In this document: piece after piece, positions 12,473 to 24,155 of the stretch
How positions within the stretch are numbered: position 1 is the stretch's first letter
Layout of the letters: each line of letters opens with the position of its first letter
NCBI GenBank assembly: GCA_029582165.1
Contig: CM055873.1
Location: 39,096,295 to 39,160,294 of the forward strand
From: Portulaca oleracea
Lineage: Eukaryota; Streptophyta; Magnoliopsida; Caryophyllales; Portulacaceae
Length of the DNA: 64,000 bases
Direction of reading: 5' to 3'
The notes under the pieces: generated by a model
The model's database searches: none
The model's input: the letters and a program-made list of their open reading frames with translations, nothing else
What the model was told of the DNA's origin: nothing
Made by a program: the position numbers and the translations under genes

Positions 12473-14457
12473 TGTGGGACCCGGGAAAATCCCCGTGGTA
12501 TCCCTCGCGGTAAACGGCGAGTTGAAAGGGGTGTGTCTTTTCTTTGAGAAGATTTGCTTGAATCTCCGTTTAAAATAAATTAAACTTAAAATTTAAATAA
12601 ATTCTTTTTTCTTCGAAATTTTTATTTACTCGGAGAAATAAACAGAAAACGAAAAAGAAAGAAAAAGAAAACAGAAGAAATAAAAGAAGACAGCAAGCAT
12701 AGAGTCTGGGGACTAGGCTCGGGACGACTCACTGTAGCAATACCTGCAGGTATCGTGAGTCAGTGGCTCGGAAAAAGGGTACTGATTAAACTCTCTTTTT
12801 TTGAAAATACACTTTTTGAGTTCGAAATTTTATTTACTTTATGAAATAAACAGAAAACAGAAAAAAGAAATAGAAGAAATAAAAGAAAACTGCAAACAGG
12901 AGGATTCGAACCCGGGATGAGGCTATCGCCGCTGCGACACTGCGGTATCGTGGTCGGTAATTCGAGCGAGTCTGACCGAAGTCAGGTTCGGGCCGTGGGT
13001 CGGGCCAGAATACCGCCAAGTATTCTGTCCGTCCCGGCCTCAAAGCCTACTTCCGAACTTAGGGATCCAGACCTAAAAAAAAAACTTTTATTTTCGCAAT
13101 CCGTTTTCTGAAATCCGAAAAAGAAAATGAAACCCGAAAGATAAATAAAAGAAAGAAAAGAGGAGAGAGTCGCCAATTAATTTTTGAACGAGAATTAATA
13201 AACTCAGAAAAGTGACTCCACAAACCACGAACCACGAGATTCGGATCCGGGGGTAAGGTTACGAATTCGGGAATAAAATTCCCGAATCTGCCCGTTCAAC
13301 GAACGGACTTTACTAAATCGGTTAAAATAAAAAAGAGAAGGGGGAAGAAGAGAGTAGAACGGAGTATTAATTAGTGTAATTAGTGTTATTTAGTTACATA
13401 CAAATGCGATAATAAAGCGAGAAATAAATACAAGAAATAAAAGAATTAAATGCAAGCATACCTTTATTCACGAACAATCCATATTAAATACAAGGGTTAA
13501 CTCAAGTTACAAGATAATATGAATGGAGATGAGATAAAGTAAAATGCCAGTTAAGTGTATGCAAAAATGAGAGAAATAAAGAGGGAGAAGAGAAGGTGAA
13601 ATCACCAAGTGTCAATACACCAGGGTGATTTCAGTGTAGGATGAAATGGGGTATGAGAGGGGTTTTTATAGGAGAAATTAGGGTTGAGAATTAGGTTTAA
13701 AAAGGGGGGGGGGGGGAATGCGGCATAATACCGCCAAGTATTAGGCCCAACTGTGCGAAAAATTAGGTCGCGACACGCTTCTCGAGGTGGATGGTGGCGC
13801 CCTGGGTCGGGCAGAACCCGCCCACAATACCTACAGGCATGCTGGGCTTTGGAGGCGCCCAGCTGGGCGTTTCCCTAGGCTAGCGCGCTTCCCGAGGTAA
13901 ACCGGGTCGGGCCTGACCCGCCCAAATACCTGCCCGTATGTTGGGCCTGGGAGAAGCCCAGTTACACGCTTTCCGAGGTGGGCCCGCTTCCCGATGCAAC
14001 CCGGCCCTACCCTACAGAATATCTGCCGGTATGTTGGGTCTGGGAGAAACCCAGTTGCACGCTTTCCAAGGTGGGCCACGCTTCCCGAGGTCAGCACGCT
14101 TCCCGAGGCAATCCGGCCCGACCCGACAGAATACCTGCCGGTATGCTGGTCCTGGGAGAAGCCCAGTTGCACGCTTTCCGAGGTGGACACGCTTCCCGAG
14201 GTGACCTGGGTCGGGCATAACCCACCAGAATACCTGTAGGTATGCCCATATACGGGTTGCAGTCCTGCTTTGAGCCGCGTGCCAGGCTTTACTTTTTTGG
14301 GCTTGTTTGGATTGGGCTTTTTTTTGTGATGGCTTTTTTTTGGGGGTTTTCTTCCTTTTGCATTTCACTTTCTTTGGCATTTTCCTAAAATAAAATAAAA
14401 TAAAAATAAAAATAAAAATAGTTACAATAATTATGAGACACTTTTTGGGTGTCTACA
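12473..14457 (-). mobile_element. Solo LTR (about 2 kb, GC-rich) nested in the LTR element
   Basis: Begins TGTGGGACCC, ends GTGTCTACA, and is flanked by a perfect 5-bp duplication CATGT (12468-12472 and 14458-14462). With TG...CA ends, no partner LTR and no coding region, it reads as a solo LTR. The minus strand (TGTAGACACCC...GGTCCCACA) resembles long Ty3/gypsy LTRs of the Tat/Ogre type, hence the strand. Long open frames at 13831-14380 are by-products of GC-rich internal repeats. Confidence 0.8.
13790..14250. repeat. Internal tandem repeats of the solo LTR
   Basis: About four imperfect units of roughly 100 bp. Each holds an ATACCTGCNGGTAT-type palindrome, a tgggcctgggagaagccc hairpin, and one to three copies of CACGCTTYCCGAGG spaced 18-19 bp (for example 14058, 14077 and 14095). 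A further copy of the palindrome lies at about 12740. Confidence 0.8.
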
Positions 14458-17080
14458 CATGTTTATATGATTAATGGTATGTATAAATATAAGGTACATA
14501 TATACACAAGTTGTCTAGGCTATTTCAAAATATTATTAAATATACATAATATGGATTCAAGTATGTGAATTCATGATATGTATAAATTAGATAAGAAAGC
14601 TTTCTATGCTTATAAGATGTTTCATAAGTATAAGATGTTGCGTTCTATGCTTATAAGATGTTGCATAAGTATTAGATGTTGCATAAGTAAGGATTCATGA
14701 TTATTTTTAACAAATTGAACCTACAAGATTATTTGGCTAATTTTCTTAGCTAATTATGCAAAGGAAATTTCATATGATTTTTGTTGAGTGTTTGTACTAA
14801 GTTCAAGTCATATATGAAATTTATTTAAGTATTGACTTTCATGCATATTTACAAGTGTCTTGTCATGTGATTCATGTTTATGAATGTTTATAGAGTTTTA
14901 TGATTTATTCAAGCATGCCAAGAGGACTTAAGTTTTGGTTTGTTTGATTAAAATAAGTATTTGACTCTGTGTTGTTTATGGGATTACAAGTTTAAGAATA
15001 ATCACTTGATCCTATAAGTGTGTAAGGCAATTTTGCTTGATTTTTTTTAAGTGCAAAATTGATTTATGTGATTATATAAGTGTGTAGAATCATAAGTTGT
15101 TTATTTCCTTTTATTAATGGAAATATAAGTAGACAAGAACATGCTTTATTCTTGACATGGAAATATGAGTGGAGTTTTATTCACTTAATATTATGTTTAT
15201 AAGTTTGATCATGCTAGTAAGTTTAAGTATGTTATATTTTACTACATGTTAATTTAAGTAGGTGTAAGTCATGTACTTGCAACTATGTTCTTAGGCAATT
15301 CAAGTTATTTTTAAGTGACATGGACACAAGTTTATCTACATGTTTGGTTGTTGTAAGCTTCTCATGTTATTCAATCATATTTTAATATGATAAGAGTTTA
15401 TTAAGATTTTATGCAAGTTCACTATAAGATAAACTTCTTTATGAAATAAGTGAATTGATTGCATAAGATATATGAGAAGATTTCATACTTTTGTATGGTC
15501 TATGTGTCAATATGTATATGTTTACATATATGTATTCATTGAGTTATGGCATATGAAATATCAAACATGATTAAATAAGTATAAGATTGAACATGATTAC
15601 TCATGTGTTTTAGTGTATTCATAAATATAAGTTGAATACATGTTTGTCCTGTTAATTTTTCAAGTTTATAAGAGCATGTAGTAGAATACAAGGAAGTATT
15701 TTTATATATAAGGAATTATGCATACTTGCGATGGACTATAGTTCATGATTATGGAAATGGTTATTTTTTGAGGTTATACAAGTTCATAAAGTTTAATTTA
15801 TGAGGTTTCCGGATAATCATGATTGACAATGGTCTATGTTGTTTGCATAAGTTGAGTATGCATATATCAAGTTTATTTGCTACATAAGAAGTGTATAGTT
15901 TTTATGCATTTGACTATTCTAAATTCATGATGATATATATTTATCAATGGATTTGGAAATGACAAAGTTTAAGTGTTATATATTATGTTTGAGTCTTCAT
16001 AGCTATATGCTTTGAAGGGTGGACTTAAATATAAAAGGAGATAATACAACCATGGTAATGTGATGGTTTAATCATATACTTGGTAGTATACTCTACAAGA
16101 TAATCATTCATGATTATGAACCATTGTTGATTCAATGAGTTAAAGTTGTAAGTTCAAGTATGTAGCAAAGGATTCAGATATAATGATTTAATTTCGTATA
16201 AGTTGGAAATTCGATTTCCATATAAATCAAAAGTTAAGTGGTTTGTCAAGTATGAGGTTATTTTATTCACAAGTTTGTATCCATAGTGTTTTGGATAATA
16301 AGCATATAAGAGGATCCATATCAAGTTTACACGCGGTATAGTGTGATTGTATTCGAAAAATAATATGATGGTTTGTTCATATTATGGTGAGGATATTCTT
16401 ATTAAGGTCATGGTAAAGATATATTTATATATCTAGTGGACCTTGTTTTTAGAGATGGGTTAAGTAGCCTAAATATCTACTACTTCACAACAATGACTCA
16501 ACTTTACGAATTGGAATACTACCAATTTCTAAAGTTCAAATGAGTACGGAGTTGTCTAAAGTAGTAGGAAACATCGATTTCATACATCTCAGGTTAAGTG
16601 ATGCTTAATATCTGTAATGACAAGAGGTTGAGTAGTAATACTCTTAATGGACTTTCTGGAAAACCTAATTATAGGGGTGGTATAATTACAAAGTCTACCT
16701 ATGTAAGTGTAATGTGTGGCCGCATAAAGGAACTATGGGCTAAAGTTCCGAAACACTTACTAAGGATAAGGACACAAGGCCGGATAATAGTGTCAAAGTT
16801 TTAGCACTTAAGATTTAAAAACAAACGTGTGTGTATTACGAGTATACTTGATCAATATAAATCCAAAGTTCAAAGACATGTCTACTTTGTGACTTGGATT
16901 CAATTTTGGCTCGTATATACTAAGTGAAAAGTTCAAAGAGCAATCTACTTTTCATTATGCATATGTTTGTGGGTTTCTCGTGTGATTACAAGTTAAGGTA
17001 TATCTCAAATGGCGAGGGTGTTAACTCCTTAAGTAAAAGTTATTTCAAGGGTTTTACATACTCTTGAAATAGCGGGGGAT
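14458..17080. other. Non-coding internal region (right part) of the LTR element
   Basis: Same AT-rich, AAGT-dense texture as 10843-12472. It is followed by the purine-rich tract at 17071-17080. A 68-codon open frame at 16598-16804 has no recognisable similarity. Confidence 0.7.
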
Positions 17081-17837
17081 TGTTGGAAATATTTCAAGAG
17101 TATAAGAAGATTATATAGCATAAGGAATCGTGTGGAACAAGTATAAGGATTATATAAGATAAACATCAAGAATATAATCAACACGGATGAGTTTGAGACC
17201 AACACGGATCGTGTAGGTCTCCAGAGAGCAAGAAAAACCATTCTGGACTCAACACGGATCGTGTTGAGGCAACACAGACCGTGTTGAATGCCAGAATATG
17301 TTTTTAATGCTAACGGCTATATAATCTTGAGTATTAAGTTTATAATATCAATATTATGCTCGGTATTAAGATCCAACAACTATATTAGTTGACCAAGTCA
17401 AGGTCATAATCTATCATTAAGGACCTTAATTATGCATTTGACTAAGAGGTGTAATTAGGGTTGGATTAGGTGTGGAAGTCTCCTATAAATAGGAGACATT
17501 CCCAAGCCATTTGAGATAATCACAAGCATCTATTCTATTCTATTATCACATCCTCTCAAATATAGACTGCAGCTATATTTGAGAAAATCAAGTGAGAAAC
17601 CTATGTCTTGAGTGCGACAAGAGCTAAGTTTTATCCTTTTGAACATTTACGGTACAGTAAATAGTTCTTAAGGAAAATGAGTATAAGACCATGACTCTTA
17701 GTGTTATCCAAATAAGTCAAGTTAACCATTTGGTTATTAAGTTCAATCTCCGTCTTGTCACATGTACCGCTAAAAGATCAAGATACCAAGAGAAGATGAT
17801 GAAAAATCAAGTCGTTGTCAAACATCATTTTCCAACA
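17081..17837 (+). repeat. 3' LTR of the 10045 element
   Basis: 757 bp. It differs from the 5' LTR by scattered substitutions and by lacking 41 bp within the palindrome array, leaving two palindromes (17250 and 17270) instead of four. Confidence 0.9.
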
Positions 17838-18327
17838 ATTGCTAACTTAAATTATAGAGTAACTTAAAATATACTAGCGTTGTATATCTCGTGCAATGCA
17901 CGAAATTTTTTTTCTGTATCTATATGTGATTTGTTTTGCAGAGTAATTTTATAACAATTATAAATTCAAATAATAATTAGAAATTATTAATAAAAAAATG
18001 CAACAATTGTACTGTCATTATTTTTGTATTTTTTGTGTACATATTGTATTCAAAAGTAGTTAGATGATATATTAGTTAAGGATACCAAATATATATTTAT
18101 GATAAATATTATTTTAATTGTGTATTAGCAATATATTAATATTTGTGTATTATTAGTTTTGTATAACTAACTTAGGAGAACAAATCAAGAATTTTAATCA
18201 GGGTCTATTTTCTTATGAACTTACAATTTATGTATTTAATTACTGGTGATGATAATTACTGGTGATGATATTTGATACTTTGTATTTTATGTTCATTTTA
18301 ATTTCATATGATGCCTTAATCACTAAT
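17838..18327. other. AT-rich spacer
   Basis: No coding region or defined element is seen. It includes tctcgtgcaatgcacga, a short inverted repeat near 17890. Confidence 0.5.
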
Positions 18328-19302
18328 TGTAAACACAAATTTCAAGTCTAAAATAAATATAGGGAATTGAAAAACAAATTAATTTGTACTAATATTTGAA
18401 TGTATGCAGGCACAATCTCTATATTAAATACAATAAAGTAGTCCTCTAATTCGATCTCCTGAAATTTGGGTGAGCCAAGGGCGCGGACGCTTGATCTCAA
18501 TCTCAAATGCAGATCTAGCTGAAGAACTCTGTAATGGGTTTTGAGCTGAAGGTCTTGAACGCTGATCTCCTTAGTGCTTACATGGTAGCTGGAGGCTGCT
18601 CGAAGGTTTACCGTTTGTAGGTTGACTGTTGGCTGCAGTTCTTCAAGTTCTTGGATATGAGGGCTTGAGTGTTTGGTCTCGATCGATGAACCAAATGAAG
18701 ATGATGACTGCAGTCTTTGATGTGAAGAACGGAAGTTGTTGAACTAGCAGGCGTTGGTCCTTGGCGCTTGATAGATGAAGGTCGCTTGTAGTTCGATCTT
18801 TTGAAGGCTTTGTAGGTCTTGTCGAAGAACTCTGTTGTCTTTCTTGATCAAGACGTGCTAAAGACTTGGAGACTCGATCTTGAGCTTCTGTAGACTTCGA
18901 TCCTTGGCGCTTGGTAGTTGGAGGTCGCTGACAGTTTGATCTTATGGAACCTTTCGAGTGCAGAATGCCGAATGCCATCGGGGGTTCCAAAATGGAGGGG
19001 GATGACCCCCTATTTATAGACTTTGGAGGCCTAGCCCCTAGGATTTGAGTTGAGCTTTGGGCTTGAGCCCAAGTTAATTAATTATTCCTTTAATTTTAAG
19101 TAAAAAATAATTAATATTTCTGCATCATCTTTAACACACGCCATGATATTATTGGTCACGAATCATGATGTATTTCCATTTAAAATTCAATTAAATAGAC
19201 CGTCATAATTAATTTAACACATGGCGACTAATTAGCCAAATAAATTTAATTTATTTTCCACGTATCTTTTTTTAATTGGTCGACTAATTTTTGCCTCCTA
19301 CA
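18328..19302 (-). repeat. 3' LTR of the gag-only element
   Basis: 975 bp, closely similar to 20774-21721, with TGTAGGAGGC at the right edge on the minus strand. Confidence 0.9.
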
Positions 19303-19787
19303 AATGCCCCCTTCGAGAGTCAACCGTGGACACAAACTTATAGTGTTTAAAATGGTTGGGTCTTGAATATTTAAGGACAATAATTTTTTTTATCACAAGT
19401 TTTTAGTTTGGATAAAATTTCATCAAAAATTTAATCGGATAAAATTTTTGGCAGCTAGAGTTAGAATTGGAGTTGGAGATGGAGATGGAGATGGAGATGG
19501 AGTTCGAGACTTGATTGAGAATTCTAGTAATATACTGAAATTTGGCCAATCACATACTATATAAACGCACCATCCTCGCCTATTCCATTCATCTTTTGTT
19601 CCTTGTCTTCCCCCTGAATTTGCAAACTCATAGGTTTTACAATATCTTCTTTTTCTTTCTTCTTCTTTTTGTTTTTTTTAATATAATTGACATTTTCTTT
19701 TTCTTGTTAAAATTTTTTTGCCATCTTTTCGGAACAGGGAGCTGAGATTATTTGTTATCGAGTGCTTGAAGTTGTCCTTCGTCATCG

Positions 19788-20700
19788 TCAGTGTCTTGCT
19801 TCATATGAAGATGAAGACCTTCCCCGTTGACTTGCTATGGTGATCTCCATATCATATGCCTTGGTTGTCGATTCCTGGAAGGTTTTTGGCTTGGCCATCT
19901 TGAGGACATAGAGCAAATCCCAATGTATGCCTTGAGCACACATATCCACGATCGAAGCTTCGGTGAGGCAGTCCTTGCATTCAAGATTAAGAGCCCTCCA
20001 ACGATGGATGTAGTAAAGAACTGGCTTGCCCTCCCACTGTTTGGTGTTTGTCAGCTCTGTCATACTGACAACCCGTTGAGCGCTATAGAACCTGTTGAGA
20101 AACTCTTGCTCCATTTGTTCCCAACTGTTGATAGACTCAGGCTCTAGATCCGTATACCAGTCGAATGTGATCCCCTTCAGAGAGCGAACGAATTGTTTCA
20201 CTAATCGATCTCCTTCTATGTCGGCATTGCTACAAGTTTCGATGAAGTGAGCGATGTGCTGCTTAGGATTACCCTTCCCATCAAATTGATTGAACTTTGG
20301 GGGTTGATATCCTTATGACATTTGAAGGGCGTCGATCCTCTTCGAGTATAGCTTTGTGTAAAAGTGGGTCTTGTTTGATCCCTCTCCGAGTTGAGCTCGC
20401 ACTGCATTTGCCACCAAGTTTTGAATATGCTCCACAGTTAGTGATTCTCAAGATGAGTTACTCTTCTTGTCTTCCCTATTGCCATCACCATTGAAAGACT
20501 CTCTGTCAGATTCCTCTTTGTCTGAATCTTCATCGGAGTTTTGATACGAGCGCTTCTCTATCTTCTTCATCAGTTTCGCAATCTACTCACTTTGTTCGCT
20601 AATCTTCTTATCTTTCTCTTCACTTTCCCTGACAAGACTGTTTAGCATAGCCTCAAGTTTAGCTATATTTTCTTCCATGTTGACATCCATCACGTCGCTT
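19788..20700 (-). pseudogene. Retrotransposon gag remnant
   Basis: The minus-strand open frame 19788-20201 contains a Ty3-type gag core (FVRSLKGITFDWYTDLEPES, then EQMEQEFLNRF). Upstream frames up to about 20700 continue the gag N-terminal half (GYQPPKFNQFDGKGNPKQHI), but in-frame stops break them. No zinc knuckle is seen in what remains. The gene is not translatable as one protein. Confidence 0.8.
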
Positions 20701-20773
20701 AAATCGAAGGTTGAATTTGACTTCTTGGAGAAAGAGATGAGAGGCATAGAGATCCCACGGTGTGTGCCAAATT

Positions 20774-21721
20774 TGTAAACACAAATTTTGAGTCTAAAAT
20801 AAATAAAGACAGGAAATTGAGAAACAAATTAATTTGTAATAATATTTGAATGTATGCAGGTACAATCTCTATATTAAATACAATAAAATAGTTATCTGAT
20901 TCGATCTCCTGAAATTTGGGTGAGCTGAGGGCGCGGACGCTTAACCTCGATCTCAAATGCAGGTCTAGCTGAAGAACTTTGTAATAGTTCTTGAGCTGAA
21001 GGTCTTGAGCATTGATCTCCTTAGTGCTTGGTAACTGGAGGCTGCTCGAAGGTTGACCGTTTTGTAGGTTGACTGTTGGTTGCAAACTTACAGTTCTTCA
21101 AGTTCTTGGATACGAGGGCTTGAGTGATTGGTCTCGATCAATGAACTAGACGAAGAAGATGACTACAGTTTTTGATGTGAAGAACATAAGTTGTTGATCT
21201 AGCAGACGTTGGTCCTTGGCGCTTGATGGCTGGAGGTCATTGGTAGTTAGATCTTCTGAAGGCTTTGCAGGTCTTGTCGAAGAGCTCTGTTGTCTTTCTT
21301 GATCAAGACGTGCAGAAGACTTGGAGACTCGATCATGAGCTTCTGTCGATTGTGATCCTTGCGCTTGGTAGCTAGTTACCGCTGACAGTTTGATCTCCTG
21401 GAGCCTTTGGGGTGCAGAATGCGAATGCCGCTTGGGGTTAAAAATGAAGGGGGAGGACCCCTATTTATAGTCTCTCGAGGCCTAGCCCTTAGGGTTTTAG
21501 TTGGGTTTTGGGCTTGGGCCCAAGTTAATTAATTATTCCTTTAACTTTAAATAAAGAAATAATTAATATTTTCTGCATCATCTTTGATACGTGTCATAAA
21601 ATTCAATTAAATGGACCGCCATAATTAATTTAACACGTGGCGGATAATAATTGGCCGAATAAATTTAATTTATTTTACACGTTTTATTTTTTAATTGGTC
21701 GACAAATTTTTGCCTCCTACA
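20774..21721 (-). repeat. 5' LTR of the gag-only element
   Basis: 948 bp, direct repeat of 18328-19302. Confidence 0.9.
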
Positions 21722-21726
21722 CTAAT

Positions 21727-22129
21727 GTAATTATTAATTTACATTTTTTATCGTGATGTTAATCAAATTTTTATTTTCTTTTTACAATTATTAAAGAAAA
21801 TATAGAGCAATAATATACATTTCTTATGGGAGTTATATTTTACACTTAAGATCTCTTATAATTTAGTTTAGTCTATTTTTATATTGAGATTGATATATTA
21901 TAATAGTAAATTTGATGAAAGAAAGATTGAGTAATGAATATTTTTTTTTATAAAAGCTCATGAATATTATTTTAATTGTTTACTAATATTTATATCCTAT
22001 ATGTATGAGTTTATTCTTTTGAAGTTGACATTTATGTAACCAAATGAGTGATAGCTAGGTGGTAATTATTTTTAATTTTCATACTCCCAACCTAGGTTCA
22101 AATCTTGTTAGAAACAAAATATTTTCTAA
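21727..22129. other. AT-rich spacer
   Basis: No feature recognised. Confidence 0.5.
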
Positions 22130-22137
22130 AACATTTA

Positions 22138-23116
22138 CCCGTTTACTATTCGTCGTCCCCCATTTTACTAATGTCGCCCACTTTTCACAATAACTTCTAG
22201 TAACGCCCTTGACCCTCACAATTCACTCTCCAACTTCTCTCTAGTTTCTATCTCTAATAATAATAATTATAATGAAAATAATAATAAAGATTATGATTAT
22301 GATGATGATAATAATAATAATAATAATTACAAAATTTTATTTTTAAAAAAATTAATCGAAAAACGCAGAAAAACACGGTTGTGGCGTGAAATTTGCGGCG
22401 GCACCGTGGTGTTGCCGCACGTAGATCGCGTCACCGCCGCGACTGAGCCGCGATCTTCGTGCGGAACCACTGCGGTGCCACCGCAACCGTGTTTTTCTGG
22501 GTTTTTTTCGATTAATTTTTTGAAAATAGAATTTGTCAATATTATTATTATTATTATTGTTATTGTTATTATTATTATTATTATTATTATAATTAAATTG
22601 CAATGTTATTTTCGTCGAATTTACATGATTTTAATATTAATAACGATAATAATAATGATGATAATATCAATAATAATAATGATAATAATAATAATAATAA
22701 TATTTACAAAATTTTATTTTAAAAAATTAATCGAAAAAAATCCAGAAAAACACGATTGCGGCGTGAAATTTGCGGCGGCACCGCGGTGTTGCCGCACGAA
22801 GATCCCGGCTCAGCCGTGGCGGTGCCGCGATCTACGTGCGGCAATACCGCGGTGCTGCCGCAAATTTCACGCCGCAACCGTGTTTTTCTGTATTTTTTTC
22901 GATTAATTTTTTTTGAAAATAAATTTTGTAAATATTATTATTATTATTATCATAATCATTATCTTTATTATTATTATTATTATAATTATTATTATTAGAG
23001 AGAGAAACTAGAGAGAAGTTAGAGAGTGAATTTATGAGGGTCAACGGCGTTACTGGAAATTATTGTGAAAAAGTGGACGACATTAGTAAAATGGGAGGTG
23101 ACGTATAGCAATGCCC
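22138..23116. mobile_element. Long foldback element with two GC-rich palindromic islands (MULE-like)
   Basis: 979 bp flanked by AACATTTA at 22130-22137 and 23117-23124. Arms of about 180 bp (cccattttactaatgtcg... against ...cgacattagtaaaatggg) are strongly similar inverted copies. Between AAT/ATT microsatellites lie two GC-rich islands, about 22365-22500 and 22745-22890, each itself a near palindrome around gcgtgaaatttgcggcgg. Terminal sequence and an 8-9-bp duplication suggest a Mutator-like MITE. The 175-codon frame through it is a repeat artefact. Confidence 0.8.
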
Positions 23117-23124
23117 AACATTTA

Positions 23125-23912
23125 TTCATAAATTTGGAGTTTGCTTGGAAATCCCAAACCTCTCAATTGTTTCTTATAGGTTTTGGTTTCCTTTAGGAGA
23201 ACTTATTTTAATATATACATAGATAATAATAACAATAACAATAACAACAATAATAATAATAATAATAATAATAATAATTATTATAACAATAATAATTATT
23301 ATTATTTATAATTGATAATTATGATGAGTTATTGTACAATGAAAATTTAAGATAAAGGGTAGGGGCAAAAAAGAAAATCAATATTTGAGTCATTAGTGAT
23401 CCTTAGCTCCTTTTATAAGTAGTATAGATTCTAGAAACATAGTGCTTGAAAATAGTTTTCACAAACTGAAAAGTATTTCCCTGTCGTTTCTTAAAATATA
23501 ATACTAGTATACTACCTCCCCTTGCTTAATTTCCATAAAAAAATATATGTTACGGCTCAGGTTATTTCGGATGAACTGACCATCAGATGAAAAGTTAATG
23601 TTCAATATCCAACTTTTTAGATATTTTGCAGGACAGATTATTCGGACAGACCTAAACTCGAGTCAGTAACGGGTCCGGTCAATAGAAAAATGGAAATTAT
23701 TGTGTCCAAATTTCTCATCGAATCCGCCGAAGTTAAAATTCAGACGAAAAATCTATGACAATATCTGATTTTTTGGGTCAGACTGAACCGAATTTTCAGG
23801 TCGGACACTTTTTTTACAGCCTTATTTAATACTCTCTCCACTCTTTTTTTTAATCTGTCATTTACGCACTTAAATATCAATTTTTAATCAATAATTTTGC
23901 ACATAAGATTTT
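23125..23912. other. AT-rich spacer with ATA/ACA microsatellite
   Basis: Holds an (AAT/AAC)n microsatellite at about 23223-23310. No genes are seen. Confidence 0.55.
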
Positions 23913-24155
23913 GGAAAATTGGATCCTAGTAGACTATACTTTAGGGGTTTGGATTGTGGTGAATTGGACTTTAGAATTGTATTTTGGTAAACCAAAATGA
24001 AAAAGTGTTGTATTTTAGTGTAACACCACTGAGTTTCCAGCGTGCCACGTATACTTTCTACCAAGTTTCTGGCGTGTCATGTAGACTTTCCACCAAACCA
24101 ACTCGATTGTGGTACATTTGAATTCAACACTTTTTCATTTTGGTATACCAGAATG
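23913..24155. mobile_element. Foldback MITE (copy A), cut short by the Copia LTR
   Basis: Starts aaaattggat and runs through agaattgtattttggta and gtttccagcgtgccacgta to the start of the opposite arm (cactttttcattttggtata), then stops where the Copia LTR begins at 24156. A fuller copy lies at 53900-54212 inside XPO7. The missing end of the arm was not found at the far side of the Copia remnant. Confidence 0.7.

Larger units (their letters stand above)
10045..17837 (+). mobile_element. Non-autonomous LTR retrotransposon (LARD-like), interrupted by a solo LTR
   Basis: Two near-identical direct repeats (10045-10842 and 17081-17837), each starting TGTTGG and ending CCAACA, bracket 6.2 kb that encodes no recognisable gag or pol protein. 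A purine-rich tract, agcgggggat (17071-17080), precedes the right copy, giving plus orientation. Flanks are ATTGT (10040-10044) and ATTGC (17838-17842), an imperfect 5-bp duplication. Without the insertion at 12473-14457 the element is about 5.8 kb. Its LTR and the sequence just after it match the Copia element at 24156, so proteins from a Copia relative probably moved it (inference). Confidence 0.85.
18328..21721 (-). mobile_element. Short LTR retrotransposon with gag only (TR-GAG-like)
   Basis: LTRs lie at 18328-19302 and 20774-21721, with ends TGTAGGAGGC...GTGTTTACA on the minus strand, and perfect CTAAT duplications at 18323-18327 and 21722-21726. On the minus strand a purine-rich tract (gaagggggcatt) precedes the 3' LTR, and tttggcacacaccgtggga follows the 5' LTR as a possible primer site. 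The 1.47-kb interior holds only gag remnants; no protease, RT or integrase is seen. Terminal-repeat, gag-only elements are a known plant class. A deletion derivative of a full Ty3 element is the alternative. Confidence 0.85.

Noticed and set aside
13831..14380. Overlapping long open frames of 80-122 codons on both strands
   Set aside because: They arise from the GC-rich tandem repeats of the solo LTR; the same peptide phrases repeat in several frames and match no protein family.
18643..18990. 115-codon minus-strand frame in an LTR
   Set aside because: Lies inside the 3' LTR of the gag-only element and is not preserved in the partner LTR.
22379..22906. A 175-codon plus-strand frame
   Set aside because: It runs through ATT microsatellites (poly-isoleucine) and palindromic GC islands of a foldback element; not a gene.
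23500..23850. Stowaway MITE suggested by ctacctcccc and actctctccactc
   Set aside because: The two ends are not convincingly inverted copies and no TA-bounded unit could be drawn.
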